This document shows, piece by piece, positions 8,520-17,394 of a DNA stretch of 64,000 nucleotides (position 1 is the stretch's first letter; every line of letters starts with the position of its first letter). The stretch covers positions 1 through 64,000 of the forward strand of contig JBFYWB010000109.1 of the NCBI GenBank assembly GCA_041299015.1. Reading direction: 5' to 3'. This stretch comes from JARFQH01 sp041299015 (GTDB lineage: Bacteria > Desulfobacterota > Desulfobacteria > Desulfobacterales > SG8-13). Under the pieces are notes generated by a model. That model did not search any database, was not told the origin of the DNA, and was given only the letters and a program-made list of their open reading frames with translations. The position numbers were made by a program, and so were the translations under genes.

Positions 8520-9197
8520 ATGAGCATCAATGTGGTTGAAAAGATCGACGCGTTCGTGACCGTAAGGCATGTCCTGGTGAGTGTGTCGGACAAGGGCGGC
8601 CTGGATGATTTCGTCCCGCAGCTGTTGGAGATCAACCCCGGGCTGAGACTCTTTTCCACCGGCGGCACTTACGACCGGTTAAAGGAGATCCTCGGCGACC
8701 GGGCCAAGACCTGTCTGACGCAGGTGTCGGCCTATACGGGACAGCCGGAAACCCAGGGCGGTCTGGTGAAGACCCTCGATTTCAAAATCTACCTGGGCCT
8801 TTTGACGGAGACTTACAACGACGCCCACCAGGCCGATTTGAAGCGGACCGGCAGCGTGCCGATCGATATGGTCGTGGTCAACCTGTATCCGTTTTCGGAG
8901 ACGATTTTGCGCCCCGGAGTGACGGTGGAACAGGCCAGGGGCAACATCGATATCGGCGGCCCCTGCATGATCCGGGCGGCGGCCAAAAACTTTATCCGGG
9001 TTACCCCGGTCGTCGATCCGGCCGACTATGGCGGGATCCTATCGGCCCTGCGGACCCACGGCGGTTGCCTGCCCCTGGACCTGCGGTTTAACCTGGCCGC
9101 AAAGGCTTTCGCGCACACGGCGGCTTATGACCGCACGATTGCCGCTTTCCTGTCCGAACGCAGCTTCGAGGACCTGAAGGGGTGTTACACGCTGTAG
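8520..9197 (+). CDS. purH: Stand-alone IMP cyclohydrolase (PurH N-terminal half)
   Basis: A 225-residue protein equivalent to the N-terminal MGS-like domain of bifunctional PurH, which closes FAICAR to IMP. Visible hallmarks: VLVSVSDKGGLDDF near the start, LFSTGGTYDRL, VVVNLYPFSETI, and GNIDIGGPCMIRAAAKNF. The region usually reading GRVKTLHPKIHGG is here GGLVKTLDFKIYLGL, so the lysine and threonine are kept but the histidine is not. The formyltransferase half is a separate gene starting at 9381. AAAGGGG gives a good ribosome binding site. Split PurH is known in some Desulfobacterota. High confidence on family, less on kinetics. Confidence 0.88.
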   Translation: MSINVVEKIDAFVTVRHVLVSVSDKGGLDDFVPQLLEINPGLRLFSTGGTYDRLKEILGDRAKTCLTQVSAYTGQPETQGGLVKTLDFKIYLGLLTETYNDAHQADLKRTGSVPIDMVVVNLYPFSETILRPGVTVEQARGNIDIGGPCMIRAAAKNFIRVTPVVDPADYGGILSALRTHGGCLPLDLRFNLAAKAFAHTAAYDRTIAAFLSERSFEDLKGCYTL

Positions 9198-9380
9198 AAC
9201 CGACTCCGGGCAGCCGTTTTCTCATAGAGGCGCTTTAAAGGCAAAAAAACCGCTAACGGGTGTCACCCATTCTGGCCGTGCGATAGGCTGAAAGAATACC
9301 GCTTGTGCCGATGTGTTTTGGCACCGCTAGAGTCCGCGCATCTGGTTTGCATACAGAAACAGGTTAAGGAGGAGAACACC

Positions 9381-10631
9381 ATGGCCGAAGATCTCAAAAA
9401 AATGTACCGCACCATCGTCGACGATCATTTCCCGCCGCGCATGGAGCTCAGTTTCGTGGAGGACAAGGGGCGCCAGACCCTGTTTTACGAAAAGGTCCTC
9501 TGGGATATCGACGGGGAACAAAAGGGATTGCGCTACGGCGAAAATCCGGGACAAGAGGCCGCCCTCTACCGGTTGGTCAACGGAAACCTGGTTCTGGGAA
9601 AGGCGGAATCGATTCAACCGGGGCGATACCTGGCCTCCGACATCGAACTGCTGCAATCCGGCAAACACCCGGGTAAAACCAATCTGACCGATGCGGACAA
9701 TTCGTTGAATATTCTGCGCTACTTCATGGACCGGCCGACCGCGGTGATCGTCAAGCACAACAACCCCTGCGGGGTTGCACGCTCCGATACCCTGGTGGAC
9801 GCCTATCTCAAGGCCAACATGGCCGACCGCGTAGCGGCCTTCGGCGGCTGCATTGCCGTTAACCGGCCGGTTGATCGGGCAACGGCCGAGGCCGTCAGCC
9901 AGCAATATGCCGAGGTCGTGGTGGCCCCCGATTTCGAAGACGGCGTGATGGATATTTTTGCCGAGAAGAAAAATCTCAGGGTCATCCGGATCGGCAACGT
10001 CGAACGCCTGAAGACCTTCGTCGGTCAGCGCGTGGTGGAGTTTAAGACCCTCATCGACGGCGGGATCATCGCCCAATGGTCCTTTGTGCCGGTCTCCCGC
10101 ACACGAGAGACGCTAAAGACGGCGGAATGCGAATACAAGGGCCAAGTCTACCGCGTGAAGCGCGCGCCGACCGATTCGGAATACGACGATCTTCTTTTCG
10201 GCTGGTTGGTCGAGTCGGGGATTACCTCAAATTCGGTCATCTATGTCAAGAACCAGGTGACCGTCGGCATCGGCACCGGTGAGCAGGACCGGGTCGGGGT
10301 GGCCGAAATCGCCCGCGACAAGGCCTACCGCAAGTTGGCCGATCGGTACTGTTTCGAAAGTTACGGCATTGCCTACAACGACATCAAGGACAAGGACAAA
10401 CGGGCCGAAATCGACTACCGCGTCGCGCGAGAGAAAGGCGGACTGATCGGCGCCGCCATGGTCAGCGATGCGTTCTTTCCCTTTCGCGACGGGATCGACG
10501 TCGGACTTCGCGAAGGGGTCTCAGCCGTGATTCAACCGGGCGGCTCCACAAACGACTACCAGTCGATAGAGGCCTGCAACGAGGTCGATGCAACCATGGC
10601 GTTCACCGGACAGCGCTCGTTCAAGCACTGA
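9381..10631 (+). CDS. purH: Stand-alone AICAR formyltransferase (PurH C-terminal half)
   Basis: A 416-residue protein matching the AICARFT domain of PurH, which formylates AICAR with 10-formyl-tetrahydrofolate. The catalytic KHNNPCG (Lys125-His126) is intact. The usual RYGENPHQ reads RYGENPGQ here, a histidine-to-glycine change. The C-terminal part has SDAFFPFRDGID and AVIQPGGSTNDYQSIEACNE, close to the family ending. I start at the ATG at 9381, preceded by AAGGAGG at an ideal distance; an earlier in-frame start at 9303 has no such site. The gap of 183 bases after the cyclohydrolase gene holds no gene. Confidence 0.92.
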   Translation: MAEDLKKMYRTIVDDHFPPRMELSFVEDKGRQTLFYEKVLWDIDGEQKGLRYGENPGQEAALYRLVNGNLVLGKAESIQPGRYLASDIELLQSGKHPGKTNLTDADNSLNILRYFMDRPTAVIVKHNNPCGVARSDTLVDAYLKANMADRVAAFGGCIAVNRPVDRATAEAVSQQYAEVVVAPDFEDGVMDIFAEKKNLRVIRIGNVERLKTFVGQRVVEFKTLIDGGIIAQWSFVPVSRTRETLKTAECEYKGQVYRVKRAPTDSEYDDLLFGWLVESGITSNSVIYVKNQVTVGIGTGEQDRVGVAEIARDKAYRKLADRYCFESYGIAYNDIKDKDKRAEIDYRVAREKGGLIGAAMVSDAFFPFRDGIDVGLREGVSAVIQPGGSTNDYQSIEACNEVDATMAFTGQRSFKH

Positions 10632-10633
10632 GG

Positions 10634-10683
10634 CCGCCTCGAGAAGTCCTTGTCGATAATTTTATCGAAGCCATCAGGCGGCT
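10634..10683. terminator. Nested inverted repeat at the convergent end of the purH formyltransferase gene
   Basis: GCCGCCT (10634-10640) pairs with AGGCGGC (10677-10683), enclosing a second perfect hairpin TCGATAA/TTATCGA (10654-10660 with 10663-10669). It lies three bases after the stop and just overlaps the end of the opposing small gene. No T-run follows on either strand, so it may be a transcript-end structure or a bidirectional barrier rather than a classical terminator. Confidence 0.35.
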
Positions 10684-10805
10684 GGGCTCCCCGTGAACGC
10701 GGACAGCAATCTGTAGGCCAACCAAACGAGGTACATGGCGGACCCGAGAAGGGTCCACAGCATGGCGGTGGCAAACGGCACGAATAAAAGACCTTTGAGA
10801 TTCAT
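10674..10805 (-). CDS. Small membrane protein, 43 residues
   Basis: Beginning at the ATG at 10803-10805 the frame encodes 43 residues, MNLKGLLFVPFATAMLWTLL and onward, with one long hydrophobic stretch (about 5-36) likely to be one or two membrane-spanning segments and a short polar tail. A near-perfect AAGGAGGGT ribosome binding site lies six bases upstream, the main reason to believe it is translated. A longer frame reaching 10955 exists but its extra 50 residues look non-coding. I do not recognise a family. It stands alone, convergent to the purine gene. Confidence 0.6.
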   Translation of the reverse strand: MNLKGLLFVPFATAMLWTLLGSAMYLVWLAYRLLSAFTGSPAA

Positions 10806-11255
10806 ACGACCCTCCTTATCGTCAATTGACCCTGCACGCCAAAGCCAGGCGCGGTAATCACAACCGGCTGCATCAGTTCCTGGCCGTCGCCATGCCGGTG
10901 AACGGGCCACCTCATCCCGGCAGGTTAGAGGCCCTCCAATCAAGATGCGTGCCAATAACTAATTTAAGATAAACGTATTGATTTCTTAAGGTTATAGATG
11001 GGAAGCCAAAATCGCGGATGCTTTATTTTATAAAATCAGGTACCGACTGTTGAGTAAACAATTCCATATCGCATCGCGACAGCTCTTTGAACCGACGCGA
11101 AGCAGGTGTTTGATGCCGCAGGCGAACAAGATGCGAAGGGCTGCAATAAACCGGACAGGTCAAAATAACGGCGGAGGTTTGAAACCGGTCCTATCCATCA
11201 TTCCGTGTGTCGGACCAGAGGGTGAACACCTTGACGTCAGCGGCGAGGTCAATGC
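10806..11255. other. Intergenic region with no supported gene
   Basis: The part at 10960-11060 is AT-rich and could hold the promoter for the small minus-strand gene. A plus-strand frame of about 100 codons (11050-11358) runs antisense into the end of the HTH gene, has no ribosome binding site and an unlikely composition, so I do not call it. No repeats or RNA genes are evident. Confidence 0.4.
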
Positions 11256-12725
11256 TCAATTGACCTCAAAGTGGAGGCTGCGGAGCACTTGGCCATCGGC
11301 CGTGGCGATATCGACGCGCCACATGCCTTTGTGGCGCTTGTCTGAGATGGTCTGGTAACTCCAGGTGCGCCAGGAGGAAGAGCGGACATTCAACTCGACA
11401 TCGCTGATCTTCTGACTGCCGAAATAATAGATGTGCCGGATCTTGGATGGAAATTGCTTGGCTTTGACCAGACTCCAGACATAGACGCGCGGGATCGACC
11501 AGGAAAAAGAAGTGCCCACGCCGGCCGGCATCCTGTTTTTGATATTTTCGGAGATGCTGGCTTCGGTGACGCTCAGATTGGTCGAACTCGAGGGTGACTT
11601 TGGCGATGGGCTCGGCACCGGTCTCTGAGGAACCCCTGGGGCACTCTCCTTGCCGGCGGCGATTGCCATTGAAGGCGTATTTCCGGAGGGCGGTTCCTTC
11701 TTTGCGGCCTGAACACTTTTGCTGGTAACGCTTTGAGGGGGAGTGCCGAAATTGTCGGCAATGGTTGGTTCACGCGTTGCCCCGGCGGCCGGAGTGGACG
11801 CCGGGGGCGGATTTTTTCGGACGGCAGTGGCCGTTACGAGCGGAGCAGAAGTTTGGTTGTTTTGGGCCTCTACGGGCTTAACAGATGCCTTGGCCAGATT
11901 TTGCGATGGCCCCGGTTCGACATTTTCTCCGGCCGGCGCGGCGTGCGTGGCGTTTACCTTGGCATCCGCAAGGGTCTCCATTTTTGCAACCGGAGCCGGA
12001 TGGTTATCGTAAATGAACAAATGATAGAAACCGAAACCGGCCAGTACCAGAATACCGGAACTCACCAAACCCAAACCGGCATGCAGCCATATTCGCCGAT
12101 TGCACAGATGGCGATTCATGTCCAGTGTTGCGCCGGCTCGCCTGAGAAATGGGCCGATCTTTTTCAGGGTGCTGCCGACCGTTGATATCGAAGGCCCGAT
12201 CGCGTTGATCGAGGCGCCTGCGGCTTTGAATGTCGAGACAACTTTGGCGGAAGAGGGGATTGCGGCTTTCAGGCTCGAGCCGGCGGCTATTATGGACGTC
12301 GAGATTTTTTTAAATGAAACCGCAAGGGTTTCGAGCGCCGAGGCGTCCGCCTTCAACGCAGCGGTTTTGGTTTTTAAGGAGGCGGTCAGATTCGTGAATG
12401 AAGATCCAATTTTTTCCCCGAGTGAGGCAACGGATACCGGCATTGCGGCGGTTTCAACCCTTTCGGTTGGGTCCGCCGCGGGTTGATTCGTCTGTTCCTG
12501 CAGGGAATTGTAAAGCTTGATGGCCTCATCGGCATTGCTTCCGATCAATCGGGCGTAAGAAGATATGTATCCCTTGATATACGGCCCTTGCGGGAGTTTT
12601 TCGTAGTCGTCTTTTTCGAGGAAATCCAAATAAAACTTTGAAATCTTTGTTAATTGGGAAACCTCACCCAGACTGATATTTTTAGCTTCGCGCTCTTTTT
12701 TGAGATAGGTACCTACGGTTTGCAT
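11256..12725 (-). CDS. HTH (RodZ-like) membrane protein with C-terminal DUF2914
   Basis: A 489-residue bitopic protein of unknown role. Residues 1-75 form an HTH_25/RodZ-type helix-turn-helix (TYLKKEREAKNISLGEVSQ). About 100-200 is a Ser/Ala/Lys-rich helical stretch of degenerate repeats (SLKTKTAALKADASALETL, AGASINAIGPSISTVGSTLK). One membrane helix lies at about 214-237. A Pro/Ala/Ser-rich linker spans 245-385, and a compact domain at about 405-487 (SKIRHIYYFG, VRSSSWRTWSYQTI, GMWRVDI) matches DUF2914, usually a periplasmic beta-rich module. The ATG has GGAGGCTGAACA upstream. RodZ organises MreB, but the true RodZ C-domain is absent here, so a cell-shape role is only a possibility. Confidence 0.82.
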   Translation of the reverse strand: MQTVGTYLKKEREAKNISLGEVSQLTKISKFYLDFLEKDDYEKLPQGPYIKGYISSYARLIGSNADEAIKLYNSLQEQTNQPAADPTERVETAAMPVSVASLGEKIGSSFTNLTASLKTKTAALKADASALETLAVSFKKISTSIIAAGSSLKAAIPSSAKVVSTFKAAGASINAIGPSISTVGSTLKKIGPFLRRAGATLDMNRHLCNRRIWLHAGLGLVSSGILVLAGFGFYHLFIYDNHPAPVAKMETLADAKVNATHAAPAGENVEPGPSQNLAKASVKPVEAQNNQTSAPLVTATAVRKNPPPASTPAAGATREPTIADNFGTPPQSVTSKSVQAAKKEPPSGNTPSMAIAAGKESAPGVPQRPVPSPSPKSPSSSTNLSVTEASISENIKNRMPAGVGTSFSWSIPRVYVWSLVKAKQFPSKIRHIYYFGSQKISDVELNVRSSSWRTWSYQTISDKRHKGMWRVDIATADGQVLRSLHFEVN

Positions 12726-13121
12726 TGTTCAGCCTCCAAAGTACCCAACTTTCTTGTACTCACTTTGAAAACAAATCCGCCATCGCGCCGATCGATTCGG
12801 TTCTCCCCGAAAAAACAGTTTCCTTCCGGTGCGATTGGCCTATCGGCCGGACGGGCAGGCCTGAGATCCGCCGCTGTGCTTCCCTAAGCCGAGCCCCGCA
12901 ACAGCGCGTGAAGTGATAGGTTCAAAGAGAACATCCCAACGGGCGAATTCTCCGCAGGCGCAAGGGGTAGAAACCAGTACAAGTTACCGCCTGGACACGC
13001 GGACATCTATTTCTAACTTGGCAGGCGTCGGATTGTCAAACCAAAAACCGCTGCGCTCGGCGACGAACCGCAAAACGGTTCAATTCTTTTCACGGGGATA
13101 CGACCCATATCTCCATGATGA
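12726..13121. other. Intergenic region with no supported gene
   Basis: About 400 bases between two minus-strand genes. The part next to the HTH gene carries its ribosome binding site (GGAGGCTGAACA) and a moderately AT-rich leader. A plus-strand frame at 12913-13191 of about 90 codons has no plausible start and no recognisable product. The stretch at 13085-13125 is the trailer of the next gene; no clear terminator hairpin is visible. Confidence 0.35.
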
Positions 13122-13952
13122 TTACCAAACTTTTTTAAAAATGCCTTTTACCCCTTCCCGAACACCCTCTACAACGGATTGCTGGGTCTGATCTTTGGCC
13201 GCCTCGCCGGCTTTTTCCGTCGTATCCGTCACGAAGCCGTCCTCACCTTTCCGGGCCGGCTTGGCTGCCTGGCGAGGGGGCAACTTGCCCATATCCGGCA
13301 TTTCCATAATCTCGACACCCGGTGGCAGTTGGTAATAGGCTATTTCCATAGAAGGCTTCTCGACGCTCTGGAGCGTCATGGCTTTTCCATAGCGCAGCAT
13401 GCCGCCACGGCCTTCCGTTTTGGCCAGCTTGAGGGAATCGTCCAGGTTGCGGGCGGCATCCTGACCGAGCATCTGCGCCATGCGGGCAGCGAAAACGGTC
13501 CAGCCTTGATGAATTTTTTTAATGTCCGGATGGCTGCTCAAGACGATTTCCTCTTTTTGGGTCTTGCCCGCAGGGTCCGTCAACTCGACTTCAAATACGT
13601 TGCCCTTGTAACCGGCAATGGTTTCGAAACGGCCCGTATCTTTGAATTTTTGCTGATAGCGCCGGTCACCCGATGATTCGGCGCCTTTTGCAAAGCTCTT
13701 CATGATACCGGACAACTGGTCCATGTCGAAAGCCGACCATTGGCCTTCTTCCTTGCGCACCAGGTATACTTTCTGGTCGGTCAGCAGCATGTAGGTGTCC
13801 TTTTCATTGGTGTCGATGCGAACGTGTTGGTCGTCCCGCATACTGAGCTTGGAAACGCCGCCATCACTGAGTTTCCACGTTGCGACGATGTCAGCTCCGG
13901 CGAGAGTGGCGGAAAACAGCAAAGCGATGATCCCAATGATGATAACACGCAT
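13122..13952 (-). CDS. Secreted protein of unknown function (DUF4412-like)
   Basis: A 276-residue protein with a clear signal peptide (about 1-20, MRVIIIGIIALLFSATLAGA) and a mature part rich in beta-strand: KLSDGGVSKLSMRDDQHVRI, DQKVYLVRKEEGQWSAFDM and then YKGNVFEVELTDPAG. The pattern of a secreted protein storing a model of bound metal or lipid resembles DUF4412, but I cannot confirm this by eye. The last 50 residues are charged and probably disordered. GGAGGCC stands before the ATG, and a promoter lies just upstream. The gene appears to be transcribed on its own. Confidence 0.7.
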   Translation of the reverse strand: MRVIIIGIIALLFSATLAGADIVATWKLSDGGVSKLSMRDDQHVRIDTNEKDTYMLLTDQKVYLVRKEEGQWSAFDMDQLSGIMKSFAKGAESSGDRRYQQKFKDTGRFETIAGYKGNVFEVELTDPAGKTQKEEIVLSSHPDIKKIHQGWTVFAARMAQMLGQDAARNLDDSLKLAKTEGRGGMLRYGKAMTLQSVEKPSMEIAYYQLPPGVEIMEMPDMGKLPPRQAAKPARKGEDGFVTDTTEKAGEAAKDQTQQSVVEGVREGVKGIFKKVW

Positions 13953-13996
13953 GGTAGGCCTCCGTAGTCCTTGTATTTGGGTTTATTTATCAGAAA

Positions 13997-14024
13997 GTAA
14001 TATGCCCCCCTACTTGTTTGTCAA
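13997..14024 (-). promoter_or_regulatory. Sigma70-type promoter for the secreted protein gene
   Basis: Minus strand: -35 TTGACA (14024-14019), 16-base spacer, -10 TATTAC (14002-13997). It lies between the threonine aldolase stop and the secreted-protein start, leaving a leader of about 40 bases. The -35 is a perfect match; the -10 matches four of six positions. Confidence 0.5.
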
Positions 14025-14030
14025 CCGTTT

Positions 14031-15098
14031 TTATGGTTTGGAAGGCGCCGGTTGCGACGAAGCGGTGACTTTGTCGAAGACCTTCAGCGCATAATCGATG
14101 TCCCCGGCCGTGATGTGATAGTGGGTGACGGCCCTGAGCCGACGCTTTCCGGTCGAAAGGACGTGGACGCCCTCCGCGGCGAGCGCTGCGGACAGACGAT
14201 CAGCCGGCAGACCGGCATGGGTGCTGTCGAAGAAAACGATGTTTGTTGTCACGCGGTCGAGGTCGATGGCGATGCCCCTTGATGCCGCCAGGCCCTCGGC
14301 CAAACGCCGTGCCGTGGCGTGGTCTTCGGGCAGCCGCGCGGTCATTTCCGTCAGCGCTACGATGCCGGCCGCGGCCAGCACCCCGGCCTGGCGCATGCCG
14401 CCGCCGAGAATTTTGCGGGCCCGGCGGGCTCTGTCGATGAAAGACCGGGTTCCGCAGACCACGGAACCGACCGGTGCGGCCAAGCCTTTGCTCAGGCAAA
14501 TGCCGATCGAATCCGCCGGTGCCGCCAACTCTGCGGCCGTGACGCCGAGCGCCGCGGCGGCATTGAACAACCGGGCGCCGTCCACGTGGACCTTCAGACC
14601 ACAGCGGGTTGCCAGTTGACGGACTGACTGCAGATAAGCCGTTTCCAGGGGGCTGCCGTAACAGCGGTTATGGGTGTTCTCTAGGACGATCAGCCGGGTG
14701 CGCGGGAAATGAACGTTGTCCGGACGGATGGCGGTTTCGATGTCCTCCAGGAGGATTTTTCCATCGGGCTGATTGGGGACCGTCCGGGGGTGGATGCTTC
14801 CGAGTGCGGCCGATCCGCCCTGTTCGTAGTAGAAGATGTGCGCCTGATCGCCCAGAACCATCTCGTCGCCCCGACCGCAGTGGGTCAGCTGGCAGACGAG
14901 ATTGGCCATCGTTCCACTGGTCACAAAAAGCCCGGCTTCCTTCCCGAGCCTTCCGGCCGTGAGCTCTTCCAGGCGCCTGACGGTCGGATCTTCCCCGAAA
15001 ACATCGTCGCCGACTTCCGCCGCCGCCATTGCCTGACGCATCGCCGCGGTCGGCAGGGTGATTGTGTCCGACCGCAGGTCGACTCTTCGATAACTCAT
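14031..15098 (-). CDS. ltaE: Low-specificity L-threonine aldolase
   Basis: A PLP enzyme that cleaves L-threonine or allo-threonine to glycine and acetaldehyde. The 355-residue sequence begins MSYRRVDLRSDTITLPTAAM, a standard family start, and has FVTSGTMANLV (58-68), the PLP-ring region HVDGARLFNAA, and SIGICLSKGLAAPVGS with the Schiff-base lysine at 204. I place the start at the ATG at 15096-15098, preceded by GAGGAGC; a longer frame adds a 43-residue Arg/Pro-rich leader that is not conserved. It could supply glycine for folate and purine metabolism, though no partner gene is adjacent. Confidence 0.93.
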   Translation of the reverse strand: MSYRRVDLRSDTITLPTAAMRQAMAAAEVGDDVFGEDPTVRRLEELTAGRLGKEAGLFVTSGTMANLVCQLTHCGRGDEMVLGDQAHIFYYEQGGSAALGSIHPRTVPNQPDGKILLEDIETAIRPDNVHFPRTRLIVLENTHNRCYGSPLETAYLQSVRQLATRCGLKVHVDGARLFNAAAALGVTAAELAAPADSIGICLSKGLAAPVGSVVCGTRSFIDRARRARKILGGGMRQAGVLAAAGIVALTEMTARLPEDHATARRLAEGLAASRGIAIDLDRVTTNIVFFDSTHAGLPADRLSAALAAEGVHVLSTGKRRLRAVTHYHITAGDIDYALKVFDKVTASSQPAPSKP

Positions 15099-15279
15099 GT
15101 CCTGCTCCTCATCCGGCTGGGTCGCGGCCTTTCGATTGCGCCATCTCGCGCCGCATGTGCGGGCGCACGGGCGGGGGCATCTCCGCGCGCACGGAGGCAA
15201 CTTAGAGGATATCGGCGCCGCCGGCAAGCAATTTCAATTCACAGCGCGGTCAGGATCGCCGTTCGGATCGATGCGCTCC

Positions 15280-15309
15280 TTGACGAACCGCTCCGGAACC
15301 GTGTAATAA
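15280..15309 (+). promoter_or_regulatory. Candidate promoter for acetoacetyl-CoA synthetase
   Basis: TTGACG (15280-15285), an 18-base spacer and TAATAA (15304-15309) lie 64 bases before the acetoacetyl-CoA synthetase ATG in the 275-base spacer between two divergent genes. Spacing is acceptable; neither box is perfect. Confidence 0.4.
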
Positions 15310-15373
15310 AAAAGCGCACGATGGAAAGGGGAATTCTTCACATGGCAATACCGTCGCGAAAAGGGAGCAGATC

Positions 15374-17329
15374 ATGAGCAAACTCTTGTGGCAACCATCG
15401 GAACAAAGAATTAAGGCCAGCAACCTGCACCGTTTCATGAATCTGATCAATGATCGATTCGGTCAGGATTTCATGGGATACGAAGACCTTTATCGATGGT
15501 CGATCGAAAACATTCCCGATTTTTGGGCCACGCTGTGGGATTTTGCCGGCATCATCGCTTCCGCACCCTATGAACAGGTGATCGACGATCTGCACAAGAT
15601 GCCGGGGGCCAGCTGGTTTACAGGGGCCCGGCTCAACTTTGCCGAAAACCTTTTGCGCTACCGGGATGACCGGTTGGCCCTGGTCTTCAAAGGCGAGACT
15701 CAGGCGCCAGTCTACCTGACCCATGCCGAACTCTATCGCCAGGTCTCGCGGTTGGCCAAATCCCTCAAACAGGCCGGAGTTCAGTCCGGCGACCGGCTGG
15801 TGGGATTCATGCCCAATATGCCCCAGACGATCATCGCCATGCTGGCCGCGGCGAGCATGGGTGCCGTCTGGTCTTCCTGCTCACCGGACTTCGGCATAAA
15901 GGGTGTTCTCGACCGGTTCGGTCAGATACGGCCCAAGGTGCTCTTTACGGCCAACGGGTATTTTTTCAAAGGCAAACAGCTCGACTCGCTGGAACGGATC
16001 GGCACCATCCTGAAGCAACTGCCGTCGATCGAAAAAGTCGTCGTGGTTCCTTACACGCAGGCGGATTCGGATATCGGCGGCGTGCCCCATGCGGTGATGT
16101 TCGACGATTTCATCGCCCCGGAAACCGATCTCGACATCGAATTCGAACAGCTGCCGTTCAACCATCCACTGTACATCATGTATTCTTCCGGCACCACCGG
16201 TTTGCCCAAGTGCATGGTCCAGAGCGCCGGCGGCATCTTGATCCATCATCTAAAGGAACTGATGCTGCACACGGATCTGAAAAGAGATGACAGAATTTTC
16301 TATTTCACCACCTGCGGCTGGATGATGTGGAATTGGCTGACCAGTTCATTGGCCGTCGGCGCCACCGTGGTGCTCTTCGACGGTAACCCCTTTCACCCCC
16401 ATCCCGGTGCACTGTGGGAACTGGCCCAGAACGAAAGGGTCACGGTTTTCGGCACCAGCGCCGGCTACATCGCCGCTCTGCAGAGCACCGGCGTCAAGCC
16501 CGGCAGCCTGTATGACCTTGCGCCCCTCAGAACCCTGCTTTCCACCGGCTCGCCGTTGTCGATCGAAGGGTTCGATTTCATCTACAGCGACGTCAAATCC
16601 GATTTGCAGTTGGCCTCGATTTCGGGAGGAACGGACCTCAACGGCTGTTTTGCGCTCGGAAACCCGATCGGCCCGGTCTATGCCGGCGAGCTGCAGTGTC
16701 GCGGCCTGGCCATGAAGGTGGAGGCCTATGACGAAAACGGCCGCCCGGTGATCAACCGGCAGGGCGAATTGGTGTGTTCGAAGCCCTTCCCCTCCATGCC
16801 GATCTACTTCTGGGACGATCCGGACGGCACAAAATACCACAGCGCCTATTTTGACGTGTATCCCAATGTATGGCGGCACGGGGACTTCATTCTGGTCAAC
16901 GATCACGGCGGGGTCATCATTTACGGCCGGTCGGACGCCACGTTGAATCCCGGCGGGGTACGGATCGGAACGGCCGAAATATACCGCCTGGTGGAGCAGG
17001 TCGAGGAGGTCGAGGACAGCGTGGTGGTGGGACAGAATTGGAACAATGACGTGCGGGTGGTTCTCTTCGTCAAATTAGCGCAAGGATGCCAGCTCACCGA
17101 CGAGATCAGGAACAAAATCCTGCGCACGATCCGGGAAAACGCGTCGCCGCGCCACGTGCCGAGGAAGATCATCAGCGTGCCGGCCATCCCTTACACCCTC
17201 AACATGAAGAAGGTGGAGCTGGCGGTCAAGAAGATGATCGAGGGCCAGCCGGTGCTCAATCGCGATGCCCTGAGCAATCCGGATGTCCTTGACTTTTACA
17301 AAAACCTCAAGGAGTTGCAGGAAGATTAG
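15374..17329 (+). CDS. Acetoacetyl-CoA synthetase
   Basis: An AMP-forming acyl-CoA synthetase that activates acetoacetate to acetoacetyl-CoA. The 651-residue protein has the acetoacetate-type N-terminus (LWQPSEQRIKASNLHRFM), the phosphate loop MYSSGTTGLPKCMVQ at about 273-287, and SISGGTDLNGCF and YGRSDATLNPGGVRIGTAEIY further on. The C-terminal lysine region (IPYTLNMKKVELAVKKM) is present. Length and motifs fit acetoacetyl-CoA synthetase better than acetyl-CoA synthetase. It has GGGAGCAGATC before the ATG. It probably works in ketone-body or butyrate/PHB-related metabolism; trmO lies 65 bases downstream and may be cotranscribed. Confidence 0.92.
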   Translation: MSKLLWQPSEQRIKASNLHRFMNLINDRFGQDFMGYEDLYRWSIENIPDFWATLWDFAGIIASAPYEQVIDDLHKMPGASWFTGARLNFAENLLRYRDDRLALVFKGETQAPVYLTHAELYRQVSRLAKSLKQAGVQSGDRLVGFMPNMPQTIIAMLAAASMGAVWSSCSPDFGIKGVLDRFGQIRPKVLFTANGYFFKGKQLDSLERIGTILKQLPSIEKVVVVPYTQADSDIGGVPHAVMFDDFIAPETDLDIEFEQLPFNHPLYIMYSSGTTGLPKCMVQSAGGILIHHLKELMLHTDLKRDDRIFYFTTCGWMMWNWLTSSLAVGATVVLFDGNPFHPHPGALWELAQNERVTVFGTSAGYIAALQSTGVKPGSLYDLAPLRTLLSTGSPLSIEGFDFIYSDVKSDLQLASISGGTDLNGCFALGNPIGPVYAGELQCRGLAMKVEAYDENGRPVINRQGELVCSKPFPSMPIYFWDDPDGTKYHSAYFDVYPNVWRHGDFILVNDHGGVIIYGRSDATLNPGGVRIGTAEIYRLVEQVEEVEDSVVVGQNWNNDVRVVLFVKLAQGCQLTDEIRNKILRTIRENASPRHVPRKIISVPAIPYTLNMKKVELAVKKMIEGQPVLNRDALSNPDVLDFYKNLKELQED

Positions 17330-17394
17330 GCCGCCGGCCGGCTACCGTCGCTCAGCGGCCGAGTCGCGACCCTTGGTGCCGATAGGAGTCCAGC

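Noticed and set aside
12742..12759. Resemblance of an 18-base stretch to the cloning-vector attB2 recombination site
   Set aside because: Only the first 18 bases match what I recall; the following bases differ, and the flanking sequence is an ordinary ribosome binding site and start codon, so it is coincidence.
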